Below are positions 46,188-56,061 of a DNA stretch of 64,000 nucleotides, piece by piece. Numbering within the stretch: the stretch's first letter is position 1; the number at the start of each line of letters is the position of its first letter. A program made the position numbers and the translations under genes. The notes below the pieces were generated by a model, which did no database searches, was not told the DNA's origin, and saw only the letters and a program-made list of their open reading frames with translations. Source of the stretch: Aquanectria penicillioides (Eukaryota > Ascomycota > Sordariomycetes > Hypocreales > Nectriaceae); contig PYIU01000007.1 of NCBI GenBank assembly GCA_003415625.1, forward strand, positions 2,976,001 through 3,040,000, given 5' to 3'.

Positions 46188-47321
46188 ATGAAATTCACCA
46201 CCTTTGCGCTTCTGGCCTCGTCCTTGGGCTCCGTCTTTGCCCACCCGGAGCGTCTGACTGAGGACATTGCTAAGCGAGAGGCTCGTCTCATTGGTCGCAG
46301 CACGAACAAGTGTGCTGGTGCCATTGAGAAGCGCAAGGCAGAGATCTTGGCCAAGCGAGCGAGTCGCCTGCACGAGCGACGATCTCTGAACGGCGAGAAC
46401 GTTGGACACACTTTGCAAGACCGTTCCTACTACACCACCATCCAAAATGACACTTGTGTCCTGGCCCCTGACACTATTTGGGGACCTTATGGGTAATTGA
46501 GTACCAGATATGTGAATTGGAGCTTTACTAACAGAGGCAGTGTTGATGGTGAGATGGTCCGTACGGATCTCCGTGAGACCCAGAAGGGCATTGACTTTTA
46601 CTTGGACATTGGCATCATTGACGTCGAAACCTGCAACCCCCTTGAGGGCACTGCTCTTACCATTTGGATGTGCAATGCTACCGGATCCTACGCCTCCTTC
46701 ACTGGAATCGACCCCGATTCGTCTGAGCTCCTGGACGGATACACCAAGAACTCCGACGGAACTACCGACAACGAGACTTTCCTGCGCGGAATCCAAATTA
46801 CCGACGAGAACGGAATGGTAGAATTCATCACAAAGTTCCCCGGCTACTACGTCACCCGCACGACTCACATCCACGTTACCGCCCAGACCAATGTCACCAA
46901 CGGGACCTTTTACTCGCAGAGCAAGGTTCAGCACATCGGCCAGCTGTTCTTCGAGGAAGACCTGCTCAACAGCGTTTACTCTCACAGCCCCTACAGTGCT
47001 CATCTGTCCACCCTGAACCGCACCACCAACAGCGAGGACAAGCTGTACTCGTCGGCTAGCGCAGATGGCTACAGCGCCGTCATCAGTGTCAGCCAACTCG
47101 GCGAAAGCGTCACCGACGGCCTCGTCGGATACGTGAGTGATATGAACCCCTGGCAAAATCATAGCTAACATTGTCAGATCACCATCGGTGTCAATGCCTC
47201 TGCTGCAGGCCTCGAGACCAGCGGAGAGGACGTGAACCCCCAGGGCTTCCTTCCCACCGTCAGTCTCGACTCTACAAAGTACACCCAGAGCCTTACCACT
47301 AGCACTATCAAGTCTGCCTAA
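46188..47321 (+). CDS. Secreted intradiol ring-cleavage dioxygenase
   Basis: Non-haem Fe(III) enzyme expected to open catechol-type rings between the hydroxyls, outside the cell. Exons 46188-46492, 46541-47132 and 47178-47321 give 346 aa. A signal peptide (MKFTTFALLASSLGSVFA) is followed by a Lys/Arg-rich pro-like segment with possible dibasic cleavage sites (about 19-75). The catalytic domain contains IWGPYG joined by splicing to VDGEMVR (Tyr ligand), FPGYYVTRTTHIHV with the second Tyr and both His ligands, and a C-terminal beta-sandwich. Several N-x-S/T sites fit secretion. Substrate is unknown; fungal extracellular members have been linked to lignin- or plant-phenol-derived catechols. No other ring-cleavage pathway genes are adjacent. 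Confidence 0.88.
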
Positions 47322-48583
47322 GTTCGCTGGTCGAAATCGACGAATCCTAGAGATTCAACCCATCACATCTGAGTGAGAGCGTTTCGGTCATTAGAAGAGA
47401 GGAATCGGTGTCATTGTTTGTATTCTAGATGAAAGATTTTTGCTTTGAGTTGTGCTTTGAATTTTGTGCTTTGATAGAGCTGGCTATTAGAAAATTCACC
47501 TTAGATTAGACTGCTTAGAGATGTTTTCCACACACCACCATAACGAAAATGTGATGAGGCTGTTGTGACATTGTTCACGCCGCCACGATGATAGACTTAT
47601 AGCCGATTCGATCTAGATCAGCCTGAAGCGGACCATGATGACGTTCCGATGGCCTCAGAATCAGGTGATGTGGGCTGGCTGAGGCTGTAGTGGTGTACCC
47701 TCCCCACGCTATCTCCGGGCGACAGCTGAAATATTGATTCTCCTTGCTTGTTTCAAGCATGCCCGGCATATGTTATCAGTTGCAGAGATACGAACTCCAA
47801 CGAGACCGGGCACTTTTGAGCATTTAACCAACCCACGAGCGTCTTCTCGACCGCGGCAATGTGCTCTGGGTCTCAATTCCAGACATTGAATTGCTACATT
47901 TCTAAAATGTCGGTATACGATGCTGGCGAACCTGGAGTTGGATTGCCCTCGGAATACTTGGCATGGACCGGAGTTGGGATTTAACGTGGCTTTTCTGAAT
48001 AGCTTTCTCCGGAGTTTTGCACTTTTTTTTTTGCGTGGTTTTCTAATTAACACTGTCAAATTGAGTTTTGTCAAACTCGACCAATGTGCAGAAACCACCA
48101 GTCCGTAGCTGATTTGCTGGTGATTTTCAGCTTGCATGACAAGAGGCTTGATGGCACGTCGTTTTTGCTCAGCAAAATGGCACATTGCGAACCGCCGAGC
48201 GACTAATCATCCGCCTTATCCGTACAAGAGGCAGCTTTCCCCTCCTTTTGCCCCCAATGACATGACATGATGGTTCCCACGACATTAAGCAACTGCAACC
48301 ACATTAGCGAATCTATGCAACAACTGGCTAATGGCTGCGTGTCGGGATTGGGCTGTAGTTGACTGACTGCACGTTGGAGATGCAGGAAAGCCTCACTTTC
48401 TGCATGGATGACTGTTCCATCGCAGCTGCTGCCTGATTAGTGCAAGTCACAAAGACTTCGTAGTATGGAAGCACGCCCACTTTCGAATAAGGTATAAAGC
48501 CATTGAGAGATTCCCACATTGATTCCTGAAGGCAACACTTTCTTCTTCATCCTCGTCGCCAACCCTTTGCTCACGCCTTCATT
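47322..48583. other. 1.3 kb intergenic region
   Basis: No gene recognised. A 158-codon minus frame (about 47709-48185) has no domain and starts and ends without splice context. The last 100 bp form the leader of the orphan gene that follows. Confidence 0.45.
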
Positions 48584-49435
48584 ATGATCTTTATCAAAGA
48601 GCAAATCAAGTGTGCTGGAGTCGTTGCCAACTTGGAGGGCAGGAACAGACTTCCACTTCACCCAAACGTACTCGAAAACAGCACATTGGGCGAACTAAAC
48701 AATCGAGTTCGGCTCCTCGAACAATGCCATTGCATCACACTGCCTCCTCCTAGTCTGGAGCCCACCTGGGACTCAGTCGCCTTGCGCATCTGCCGTGTGC
48801 AGCAGAGGGATTCAGCCCTGTTTCCTATAAAGGCCAGAGGCATCAACTTCCTCGAGTTGATCCCTGAGGATCTAGATGTCTCCGTGGAGACGTTGCAAAC
48901 TCTTTGCAATGACATTTTGCGGCGTGTACCTTACTTCACGCCACCACTCTCCTCCAAGTGTTACGACGATGAAAAGATGCTGGAAATCATCTGCCAGAGG
49001 TCTTGCTATGGTGCAGGACAGTGCAACATCCTCGTGAAGACGGTTCCCACCAACCGGGTGGAGTTATACGCCCATCTGATCGCACTGAGTCTCAAGATGG
49101 AGAGCCAACCACCCCCACCGTTGCTGAGAAGGCTGCCACCTCATATATTGCCTCCAGGCCCAATGCTGCCTCAAATTGCGCCTCCACTCCCAGCCGCTCC
49201 TCCAATTTCGCTGGGCGGACCGAAAAAGGGTTGCTGTGGCTGCTGCAATTGCTTCTGTCACAAGCCGATAGTCAAAGAATCAAAGACCAAGAAATTCTTC
49301 CCTAAGATTAAGAAGCCCGCCCGGCGCCGTCGCACCTTTGGATTCGGATGGTTGAAGAAATTGGCGTGCTGGCGGTCCACGGTGGATGACGACTCGTCAT
49401 CCATCACAAGCAAGACCTCGAGCACAGTCTATTGA
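48584..49435 (+). CDS. Orphan protein with Pro-rich, Cys-cluster and basic C-terminal parts
   Basis: I do not recognise this gene. Single exon, 283 aa, ATG at 48584. Residues 1-170 look globular: they contain NRVRLLEQCHC, LRICRVQQRD and an acidic ELIPEDLDVSVETLQ segment. Residues about 177-215 are Pro/Leu-rich (repeats of PPxLP type). Then comes a dense cysteine cluster, GCCGCCNCFCHK, followed by a Lys/Arg-rich segment (KTKKFFPKIKKPARRRR) and a Ser/Thr-rich tail. The Cys cluster beside basic residues suggests lipid modification and membrane association, or metal binding, but neither is shown. No signal peptide or transmembrane helix is evident. Continuous coding frame and ordinary codon use support a real gene. 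Confidence 0.6.
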   Translation: MIFIKEQIKCAGVVANLEGRNRLPLHPNVLENSTLGELNNRVRLLEQCHCITLPPPSLEPTWDSVALRICRVQQRDSALFPIKARGINFLELIPEDLDVSVETLQTLCNDILRRVPYFTPPLSSKCYDDEKMLEIICQRSCYGAGQCNILVKTVPTNRVELYAHLIALSLKMESQPPPPLLRRLPPHILPPGPMLPQIAPPLPAAPPISLGGPKKGCCGCCNCFCHKPIVKESKTKKFFPKIKKPARRRRTFGFGWLKKLACWRSTVDDDSSSITSKTSSTVY

Positions 49436-50267
49436 GGTGCCGGGCTAGAAGCGAGATTGCGGTGCGTGCCGTACACTCGACAGTCCCCAGAGTACTAAGC
49501 CCCAACGAGTGGACAGTCAAACGATGATCAGGTCTGGCGATCCTGGCAAGGATATTAATCCTTCAACTTCGGAGTTTTCAACGACTAATGACCCATGCAA
49601 TGATCTCTTTTGTTTCGAGACCAAGTAAATCCAATACGTTAACGGGGAGGCGATGTGAGCGAGGCTGGGCTTATGTTTAATATGAGACAGAAGCAACATA
49701 AAGTATTTCTCAATCAATTTTCTAGAAGTAGTTTTGAGTTTATAGCGATACGCGTATTTACGCACCGTGCCAACGACCTTCAAGAATTGGGCTCGGTCGT
49801 TATTTCTATGTTTAGTCGAAGAAATCAACAGCCGAGCCGGTGACAACCCGAAGCGAACCTCAAACTTAGTACATCTATTTCAAAAGCAAGTATGCACGCG
49901 TAAATGCTGCCATCAAGATATTCATACACCTCTGTCAGTAAGTCAATTAATAACTAATGTCAAGGTGCTGCGTGGATGATTGAGACAGCACAGCGCGTAT
50001 CTCATCAGCGTATCCCTCCACAGTACCTGTCTGGCATCAAAGTCCGAGGGCACTGAGGATGATAATCCAAACAGGCCACTAGTGCGCTCTTTAAGGACTC
50101 CAGTCTTCACACTTTTACCCATGAATATCCCAAATCGAATTATAGCACTAGCCAGCACATTTTTTGATATTACTCGAGGTCGTGCGTATTCTTTAGTGCC
50201 TCGAAGCATCCTACTACGTGTTTTGGCCGACATTGTTTTTGTCTCCACCATGTTCCATCTTCTGCTG
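49436..50267. other. Intergenic, orphan gene / kelch gene (convergent)
   Basis: No gene recognised. Moderately AT-rich; probably 3' UTRs of the flanking convergent genes plus spacer. Confidence 0.45.
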
Positions 50268-52180
50268 TTAGCCGGGGAGCTCGACTGCAGGCTGTGGCTT
50301 GTTCTCATGGTTCCCAGCAAGCTCAGTGGGCCGATGTGGCAACTTATCCGGCATCTCAAAAGTGGGTACAGGAGATTTGTGATCGAGTTCTGAGGCCGGG
50401 GCCGTAGAAGAGCTCGCCGTTGATGCTTTTTGTTGTTGTTTTCTTCGCCACAGGAAAGCACCAACTCCAACGATGGCAAGGAATGCCACACCACCAACTA
50501 CACCACCCGCAATAGCTCCGGCTGGTGCAGACTTCTTCTTTGATGAAGAAGCAGTCTCAGATGAAGAAGGGGCCGTTGTCGTCGTCGGCTTAGTGCCAAA
50601 GTCCACAGCTATCTCTGTTAGCTAGTTTGAAGTCATCGGGTACACGGGTCCTTACTGGTATAGAACATGTTCTTCACATCATCACTGCTCCAAGATACAT
50701 CGTCGAGATTTCTGGAACAGAGTTAGCAAACAGAGAATGGAGCAACAAGATCGACGGCGCCATACCCGGAGATGTACCAATCGAGAATGGTTTGTGGCGA
50801 GTCGTAGCTAGATGCAGATGCGTTGTACTGGTCGCTCCACTCCCACTTGTTCAGGTCGAAAATTCCAAGTGCCTGAGCCCAAGGATCGGACGCCCAATCC
50901 CACTCGGTCTTCAAACCACCCAAGGAGAGCATCTGACTCTTCCCAACTGTCGCGCATGCGTGCCTTAGCCGAGCAGGGGACGTGACATTTAGGCCGAACC
51001 ACCGAAAGCCAGGCAAGGATAGAACGGCGATGTCGCTAAATGTGCTGGTACGGTCCATTCCTCCATAAATGTAGCTAGTCGATCATGTTAATTGCCAAGT
51101 TGCACCTCACTTGGAGACTTGGGTCAAATAAACTTACATGTCGTACGTATTGTTTCCTTGAACTCCCACGGCGCAGAATTCTTCGCGGGCGTCGGGAACG
51201 TCACCAGTGGTTTTCTGCCAGTGCCATTTATCCTCGATGGGGTCGTAAAAGGTAATGTTGTCAAACTCGATGAGACTGGAGTCTAGTCTTGCAGCCGAGA
51301 CTAGTGTTGATGATGTGTCTCCGCTGAGCATGAAGACGAGCTCGCTGTGCTTGTTTCCATTCGAGGGGATGCAGACGGCCTGACCCGAGTTGGACGTTCC
51401 GTATGGGGGGTCATTGGGATCGTCGAACTGTTCGACCATGTTTCATCCGTCATGTTGTATGCAATGACTCCGGGAAGGGGATCGCGATTGTTGAAGATGG
51501 TCTCGTTGAGTCGATTATCGGCCGCGTTGCTTCCATATCCTCCAATAGAGAAACCGATATTACCACACGAGGCAATTGCAGCGCTGGCGGCGCTATAGAT
51601 GTCGTCGAAGTTGTCGTCCACCTGTGACCAATCTCCACCACCTGAGCCGTCTGGTTTGAAGGACCAAAGGTGAACATCTTCGGCAAGATCCGTTTCGCCT
51701 CCAGCTCCGTCACCACCCCATCGATACATGGTGCTACCTTTCGAATTGGACCAAAGGCCCAAGTTGTTGCCAGCCAGAGGCTTTTCCTTGTCGGTCTCTT
51801 TGAAGATGACCGTGGCATTGGTCCATGACTCATTAAGAGGTATTGAGAGAGTTTCATTGACTTATAGTATATTAGCGAGGGATTAATGTCCAAACATTAG
51901 TATAACCATACCTACGACAGAACCACTCCCCGAAGTAATCTGTCCTCCTTCGATGTAAAGATAGTCTCCTAGGACCATTACTAGATATAATCAGCAAGGT
52001 CTTGCCTCTAGTGTTCGAGCCGCGCATAGGCTTACTGGCATGTAGTGCTCTTCGTGCATATACACTACTGGATGATGCGCGACCCTCTAGCCTAGGAGGA
52101 TGCTGCGGCTGGCTCGTCGCCAACTGAGGCGCTAGCGAAGCGAGCAGACACAGCACTGTTGATTGCATCTTCCACATCAT
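50268..52180 (-). CDS. Kelch-repeat type I membrane protein (one-base frameshift)
   Basis: Predicted cell-surface kelch beta-propeller. Six exons: 52036-52180, 51912-51980, 51138-51860, 50766-51074, 50656-50711 and 50268-50614, about 549 aa after one frame correction. A signal peptide (VLCLLASLAPQLATS) is followed by kelch blades: MVLGDYLYIEGGQ, LWSNSKGSTMYRWGGDG, CGNIGFSIGGYGSN, ITFYDPIEDKWHWQ and IYIYGGMDRTSTFSD. A Ser/Thr-rich stalk precedes a transmembrane helix (GAIAGGVVGGVAFLAIVGVG) and a WRRK stop-transfer with a cytosolic tail. Between about 51425 and 51450 the frame shifts by one base; the blade before (IAYNMTDETWSN) and the sequence after (DPNDPPYGTSNSG) are both coding-like. Intron 5 is only 41 nt. 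Ligand and role are unknown. Confidence 0.78.
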
Positions 52181-53788
52181 GATAATGGATAGAAGAGGGC
52201 ATAGGAACCCCCAGGCGAAAGAGTGAGCCAAGAAAACAGACTGTCAGAGTGCCAGATCCTTCATCCGTTATATCGAGGAACTTAACAGCCCATATATCCT
52301 GTCCTTCAAGGTCAATGTGGAGTTGGGGGCTAAAGAGTCTAGTTTCCCAATTGATTGGATATGGATGTCTAATTTGGGCTAGCCAGCATGGCTTCCCGGG
52401 TTCTGTGACAATCACCCCTGTTCGAAGGATTCGATTGCCTGCGCGCAGCACGACTTCAAGCCGCAAGCCTGGTATAGATTTCTCACCCCTTTGTACTTTT
52501 CAACTCATATATAGTCTGTAATTGGATGTATGTTGACTCAATTGAGTGCTATGGGCAACTGTGAAGGCAAAATTCTAAGATGAATCTATCTTAGAGCTGA
52601 GGGCTCGAATTCGCGGACTGCAAAAGTTGGGATGACATTACGCGTATAGCTCTCCATCTTTTACGGAGTAGGGCAGAAGGAAATGGGGATGACGATGCAC
52701 AAGCTGGAACCACGGCCCAATCGACATGGGGGCCCATGAGAAGGCCAAGCTTTGACAAGGTGCTTCGGCATGATTGCTTGCCAATGAGGCCGGCACGGAC
52801 TTATCGGGATTTATTTCCCTCCACTTGTAAGACGGCGCGGCCGCGAACAGAGACCTGAAGGGCCCAGTAGAGTAACGCCAGTCTGACAGTATGGATCATT
52901 GAATGGATCATGGGTGGACGGTGGAAGTCTTGTGCTTGGCTAGGCCTTGCATAGAGCAATATGAATGGACCTGCGGCTATCCTGGTGGACCAACAGAAAC
53001 TACAACCAAAATCAGGGCACCGCTATCAGCCCAGATTTAACGGGGCATCCTTTGCTGACCGCGTGAAGCACAACGGGCCGGGGCTGGCTTTGCTACACCA
53101 GGTACGTGTTGCTCCTCATCGAGGATGTCGGGACCGACGTCCTCCGACAGGTGATGTGCCCTGTTCGTAGATATCCGCGGAATATACACGTATCGCATTC
53201 AATTCCCCCACACCTATTTAATTTAATTCAAGATGCAACTGCCGCGTCTGTTTATGTACTTGGTGCGATCGGGTCGAGCCACGGTACGGAGTACAGGGCG
53301 CTCCCAAAGATCGGTACGAATCCTTCCAGCAAGGTGATCGTCTCTGCCTCTGCTTCTGCTCCCCCTGCTCGGCTTTGTTTGCCGCAATCCCTCCGCGTGC
53401 CCCTTGACCTCGTTGAGAAAGTGGTCGCTGGAGTCGCTGGGGATAATACGGACCCATGCACTCCGTAAGCTTAGGCCCATCGTTGTGGACGGGCGTTGTC
53501 GGATCGAGTCTAGTCCAAACGGGTAAAACGTCGAATCGCTTTTGGGACACTAGACAGGGCCATCGGCAGAAACTCCCGCCAGGGAAACTGGCCCAACTAT
53601 GGTTGCCCGATGTAGAACCCTTCGGCGTCGGTCGGCGAACCTGGGGCTGGGGCGGCGAGGCCAGTCTATAAGGCAGATTGACCCAGCGTAGGCTTCAGGC
53701 AAATATAAACCAGGAACACCTTGCTGTTTTTACGGGTCGATTAGCACCCAATATCCAACGGATAGTTGCCGTCAAAGCCGCGTACGTG
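52181..53788. other. 1.6 kb intergenic region
   Basis: Divergent gap between the kelch gene and the LovD-like gene. No gene is recognised; frames around 53106-53550 overlap on both strands without domains. The right end is the hydrolase leader. Confidence 0.45.
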
Positions 53789-55047
53789 ATGGAAAAGTAC
53801 GAGTCTCTGGTTCACAAGGCGGTGCAGGACGGAATCATTCCCGGAGCCGTCTTTTTCGCCAAAGATGCCAACGGCAAGTTTTATCCGGGGTGGACCTTCG
53901 TTTGGCATTGCTTATAGGGTCGGCAGGGAAGCTGGATTACGCGAAAGCAGTGACTGGTCCAGACTCTTCGTACGCCCTCGACACGGTCCTGGAAGTTGCG
54001 TCGTTGACGAAACTAGTGACCACGATTGCAGCCCTACAGCTGGTGGAGAGGGGCCTGATCAAACTAGATGAGGATGTCACTTCCCACGTTCCCTCTTTTG
54101 CAGCCAAGGAAGTCCTGGACGGCGAGGTCCACGACGACGGGACAAATGCGTCCCATAAGCGAAGGAACCCAATCACTTTGCATCACCTCCTCACGCACAC
54201 CGCAGGCACGTCTTATGCATTCACAGACGAGCGCATTGCCAAGTATATGACCTCTTCTCCGGAATATGAGGCCACGGGCACTATAGACACTTACTTTCAC
54301 TTTCCACTCTCCTACGAGCCGGGAGAGAGGTGGCTCTATAGCAACGCTATGGACCGTGTCGGTCAGATCATCGAAAAGTTGTCTGGTCAGACGCTGGAGG
54401 ACTACTTCAAGCTTAACATTTTTAAACCGCTGGGCGTCTCAAGTGCCTCATTCTGGAACAAAGCTAAACCTCCAATGGCTGTCCGAGCCCATAAGCACGC
54501 CCCTGCGGTCCCAGATCCAGAAATCGCGAGCTTTACAACCGGCCTCAGGGAATCTTTCGGCGGCCAGGGCTTGTTAACAAGCCTCCAAGATTACATAAAA
54601 ATTCTCTATTCTTTGCTGGTTGATGATGAAGTTTTATTGAAACAGGAGACGACTGCGCAAATGTTTACGCCACATCTATCCCCGGTCACGAAAGCAGCCC
54701 TACTCCAGCAGCTTGAATCTCCTGACTGGGCGGTTGGGGACCTGCCCTTGACTCGTGAATATGACTGGGGGTATGGTGGTTTGTTGATTGACGGCGATGC
54801 ACACCCATATCGCCGTCGGAACACTCTCTTATGGAGCGGTGCTCCCAGTCTTTTTTGGGTATGCTCTTAAACGCCAGTGGTTGGAATGGAAAACTGACAG
54901 ACTTGTTAGTTTATCGACCGAGAGGCTGGTGTGTGCGGAGTCTTTGGAACTCAGGTCTTACCACCTTCGGATCCAGTTGTGCGCCCCCTGATCAAGGCCT
55001 TCGAGGAGGCTGTTTATCAGCAAGTAAACAAGGTAACTAATGCGTAA
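53789..55047 (+). CDS. LovD-like beta-lactamase-fold esterase/acyltransferase
   Basis: Serine hydrolase of the class C beta-lactamase/transesterase family; fungal members include statin acyltransferases and plain esterases. Exons 53789-53873, 53927-54858 and 54910-55047 give 384 aa. The nucleophile motif S-x-x-K is in EVASLTKLVTT (about residue 60) and the Tyr motif in RWLYSNAMDRVG (about 175). HHLLTHTAGTSY and GGQGLLTSLQDY are family blocks, and the C-terminal LLWSGAPSLFW joins by splicing to FIDREAGVCGVFGTQ. Intron 1 (53874-53926) begins GCAAGT, a GC..AG intron; it gives the family-like junction DANG-KLDYAKAV, whereas reading through meets a stop at 53917. No signal peptide, so cytosolic. 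Activity cannot be told from sequence; it sits 1 kb from a Zn2Cys6 regulator. Confidence 0.85.
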
Positions 55048-56061
55048 TCTAGTGAAAGGGTATGAACCGCAGACGCTGTCGCAATGTAGATAAATTACAT
55101 CTCATGGAATACAGGGCCTCTTTCTCGCTCTCCAGAGTGAACATGTTTGATCATTAATAGACACAAATAAGTGCACTCGTGTTAAATTATAAATCCCTAC
55201 TGTTGATGGTGAGCGGGATGCAAATAAATCAATTGGCTACCAATTCGATGTTCTTTGAATAACATCCGATTGACTCCTGATCATCCTTGGCGAGTGGGCG
55301 ATTGCCCCACGTAATGATACCATCCACTGAGGCTTCCTGCGGGTTATGTATGGCAAGCGATGGGCACAACAAGGTCCATGAACCAGAGTAAATTGAGCCA
55401 TAAATAAGAGGCGAACCTCGAGATCGGAGATCGCGGCTCATCGATGTCATATGCATTTCGGGGGCATATCCGAACGAAGTTGAGTTAGCCTAGCCCGCTG
55501 TGTAAGAATTCACCATGTCTTGTTTGGACTGCAACTTTTTCTAAGCTGGTATGACACCACATCGTAATCGAACGAAAGGACCCTTTACACACTTGAGGCT
55601 TGTTGCATTGACTGCAAAGTCATTGCTGCTATGGCAGATACAGTACTTATGATCTGCGAACATATATTGATTGATGAAGAAAGCCAATCCTAATGACGAG
55701 GACTCAAAACAATCACCCAGTCTATTTCCACTCTTAGAACTACATATCCGCCCTTCAACCATTGAGAGACAGATTATTCAGCCTGCTAAAATGGCACTTC
55801 ATTCATTTCAGTCCACATACCCTATATCACTAGGGCTTTTCTACCCGAATACCTAGACTAGGTGATCGTCGTTATCATCGGCCGTTTTCGGGCGATTGTC
55901 GGCCAACGTGTAATGATAAGCAACCGGCTATCACGCCAACATACCTAGATCGGCCATCTTCGGTCATCTCTTCCCCTTCCTTTCAATCCTCCTCTTACAG
56001 TAGGCAGTCCGCCGCCGCACATCCAGTTCCATAAACCTTTGCATGTTTGAAATCCGACAAA
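55048..56061. other. Intergenic, LovD-like / Zn2Cys6 regulator
   Basis: About 1 kb, no gene recognised. The right 200 bp hold the CGGCC motif cluster described separately. Confidence 0.5.
55875..55956. promoter_or_regulatory. CGGCC motif cluster upstream of Zn2Cys6 regulator
   Basis: Three TCGGCC cores within about 80 bp: TCATCGGCCG at 55875-55884, TCGGCC at 55899-55904 and ATCGGCCA at 55949-55956. They lie 105-190 bp before the start codon. CGG triplets are typical half-sites of Zn2Cys6 factors, so autoregulation is possible. The same 10-mer occurs before the monooxygenase at 63086. Confidence 0.45.

Noticed and set aside
46149..47171. A 340-codon open frame on the minus strand
   Set aside because: It is antisense to the intradiol dioxygenase, has no domain, and arises from codon bias of the real gene. 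The plus-strand protein has signal peptide, metal ligands and consistent introns.
51439..51480. 41-nt intron in the kelch gene to explain the frame change
   Set aside because: The donor GTCATT is weak, and splicing would remove the well-formed blade sequence IAYNMTDETWSN; a one-base error is simpler.
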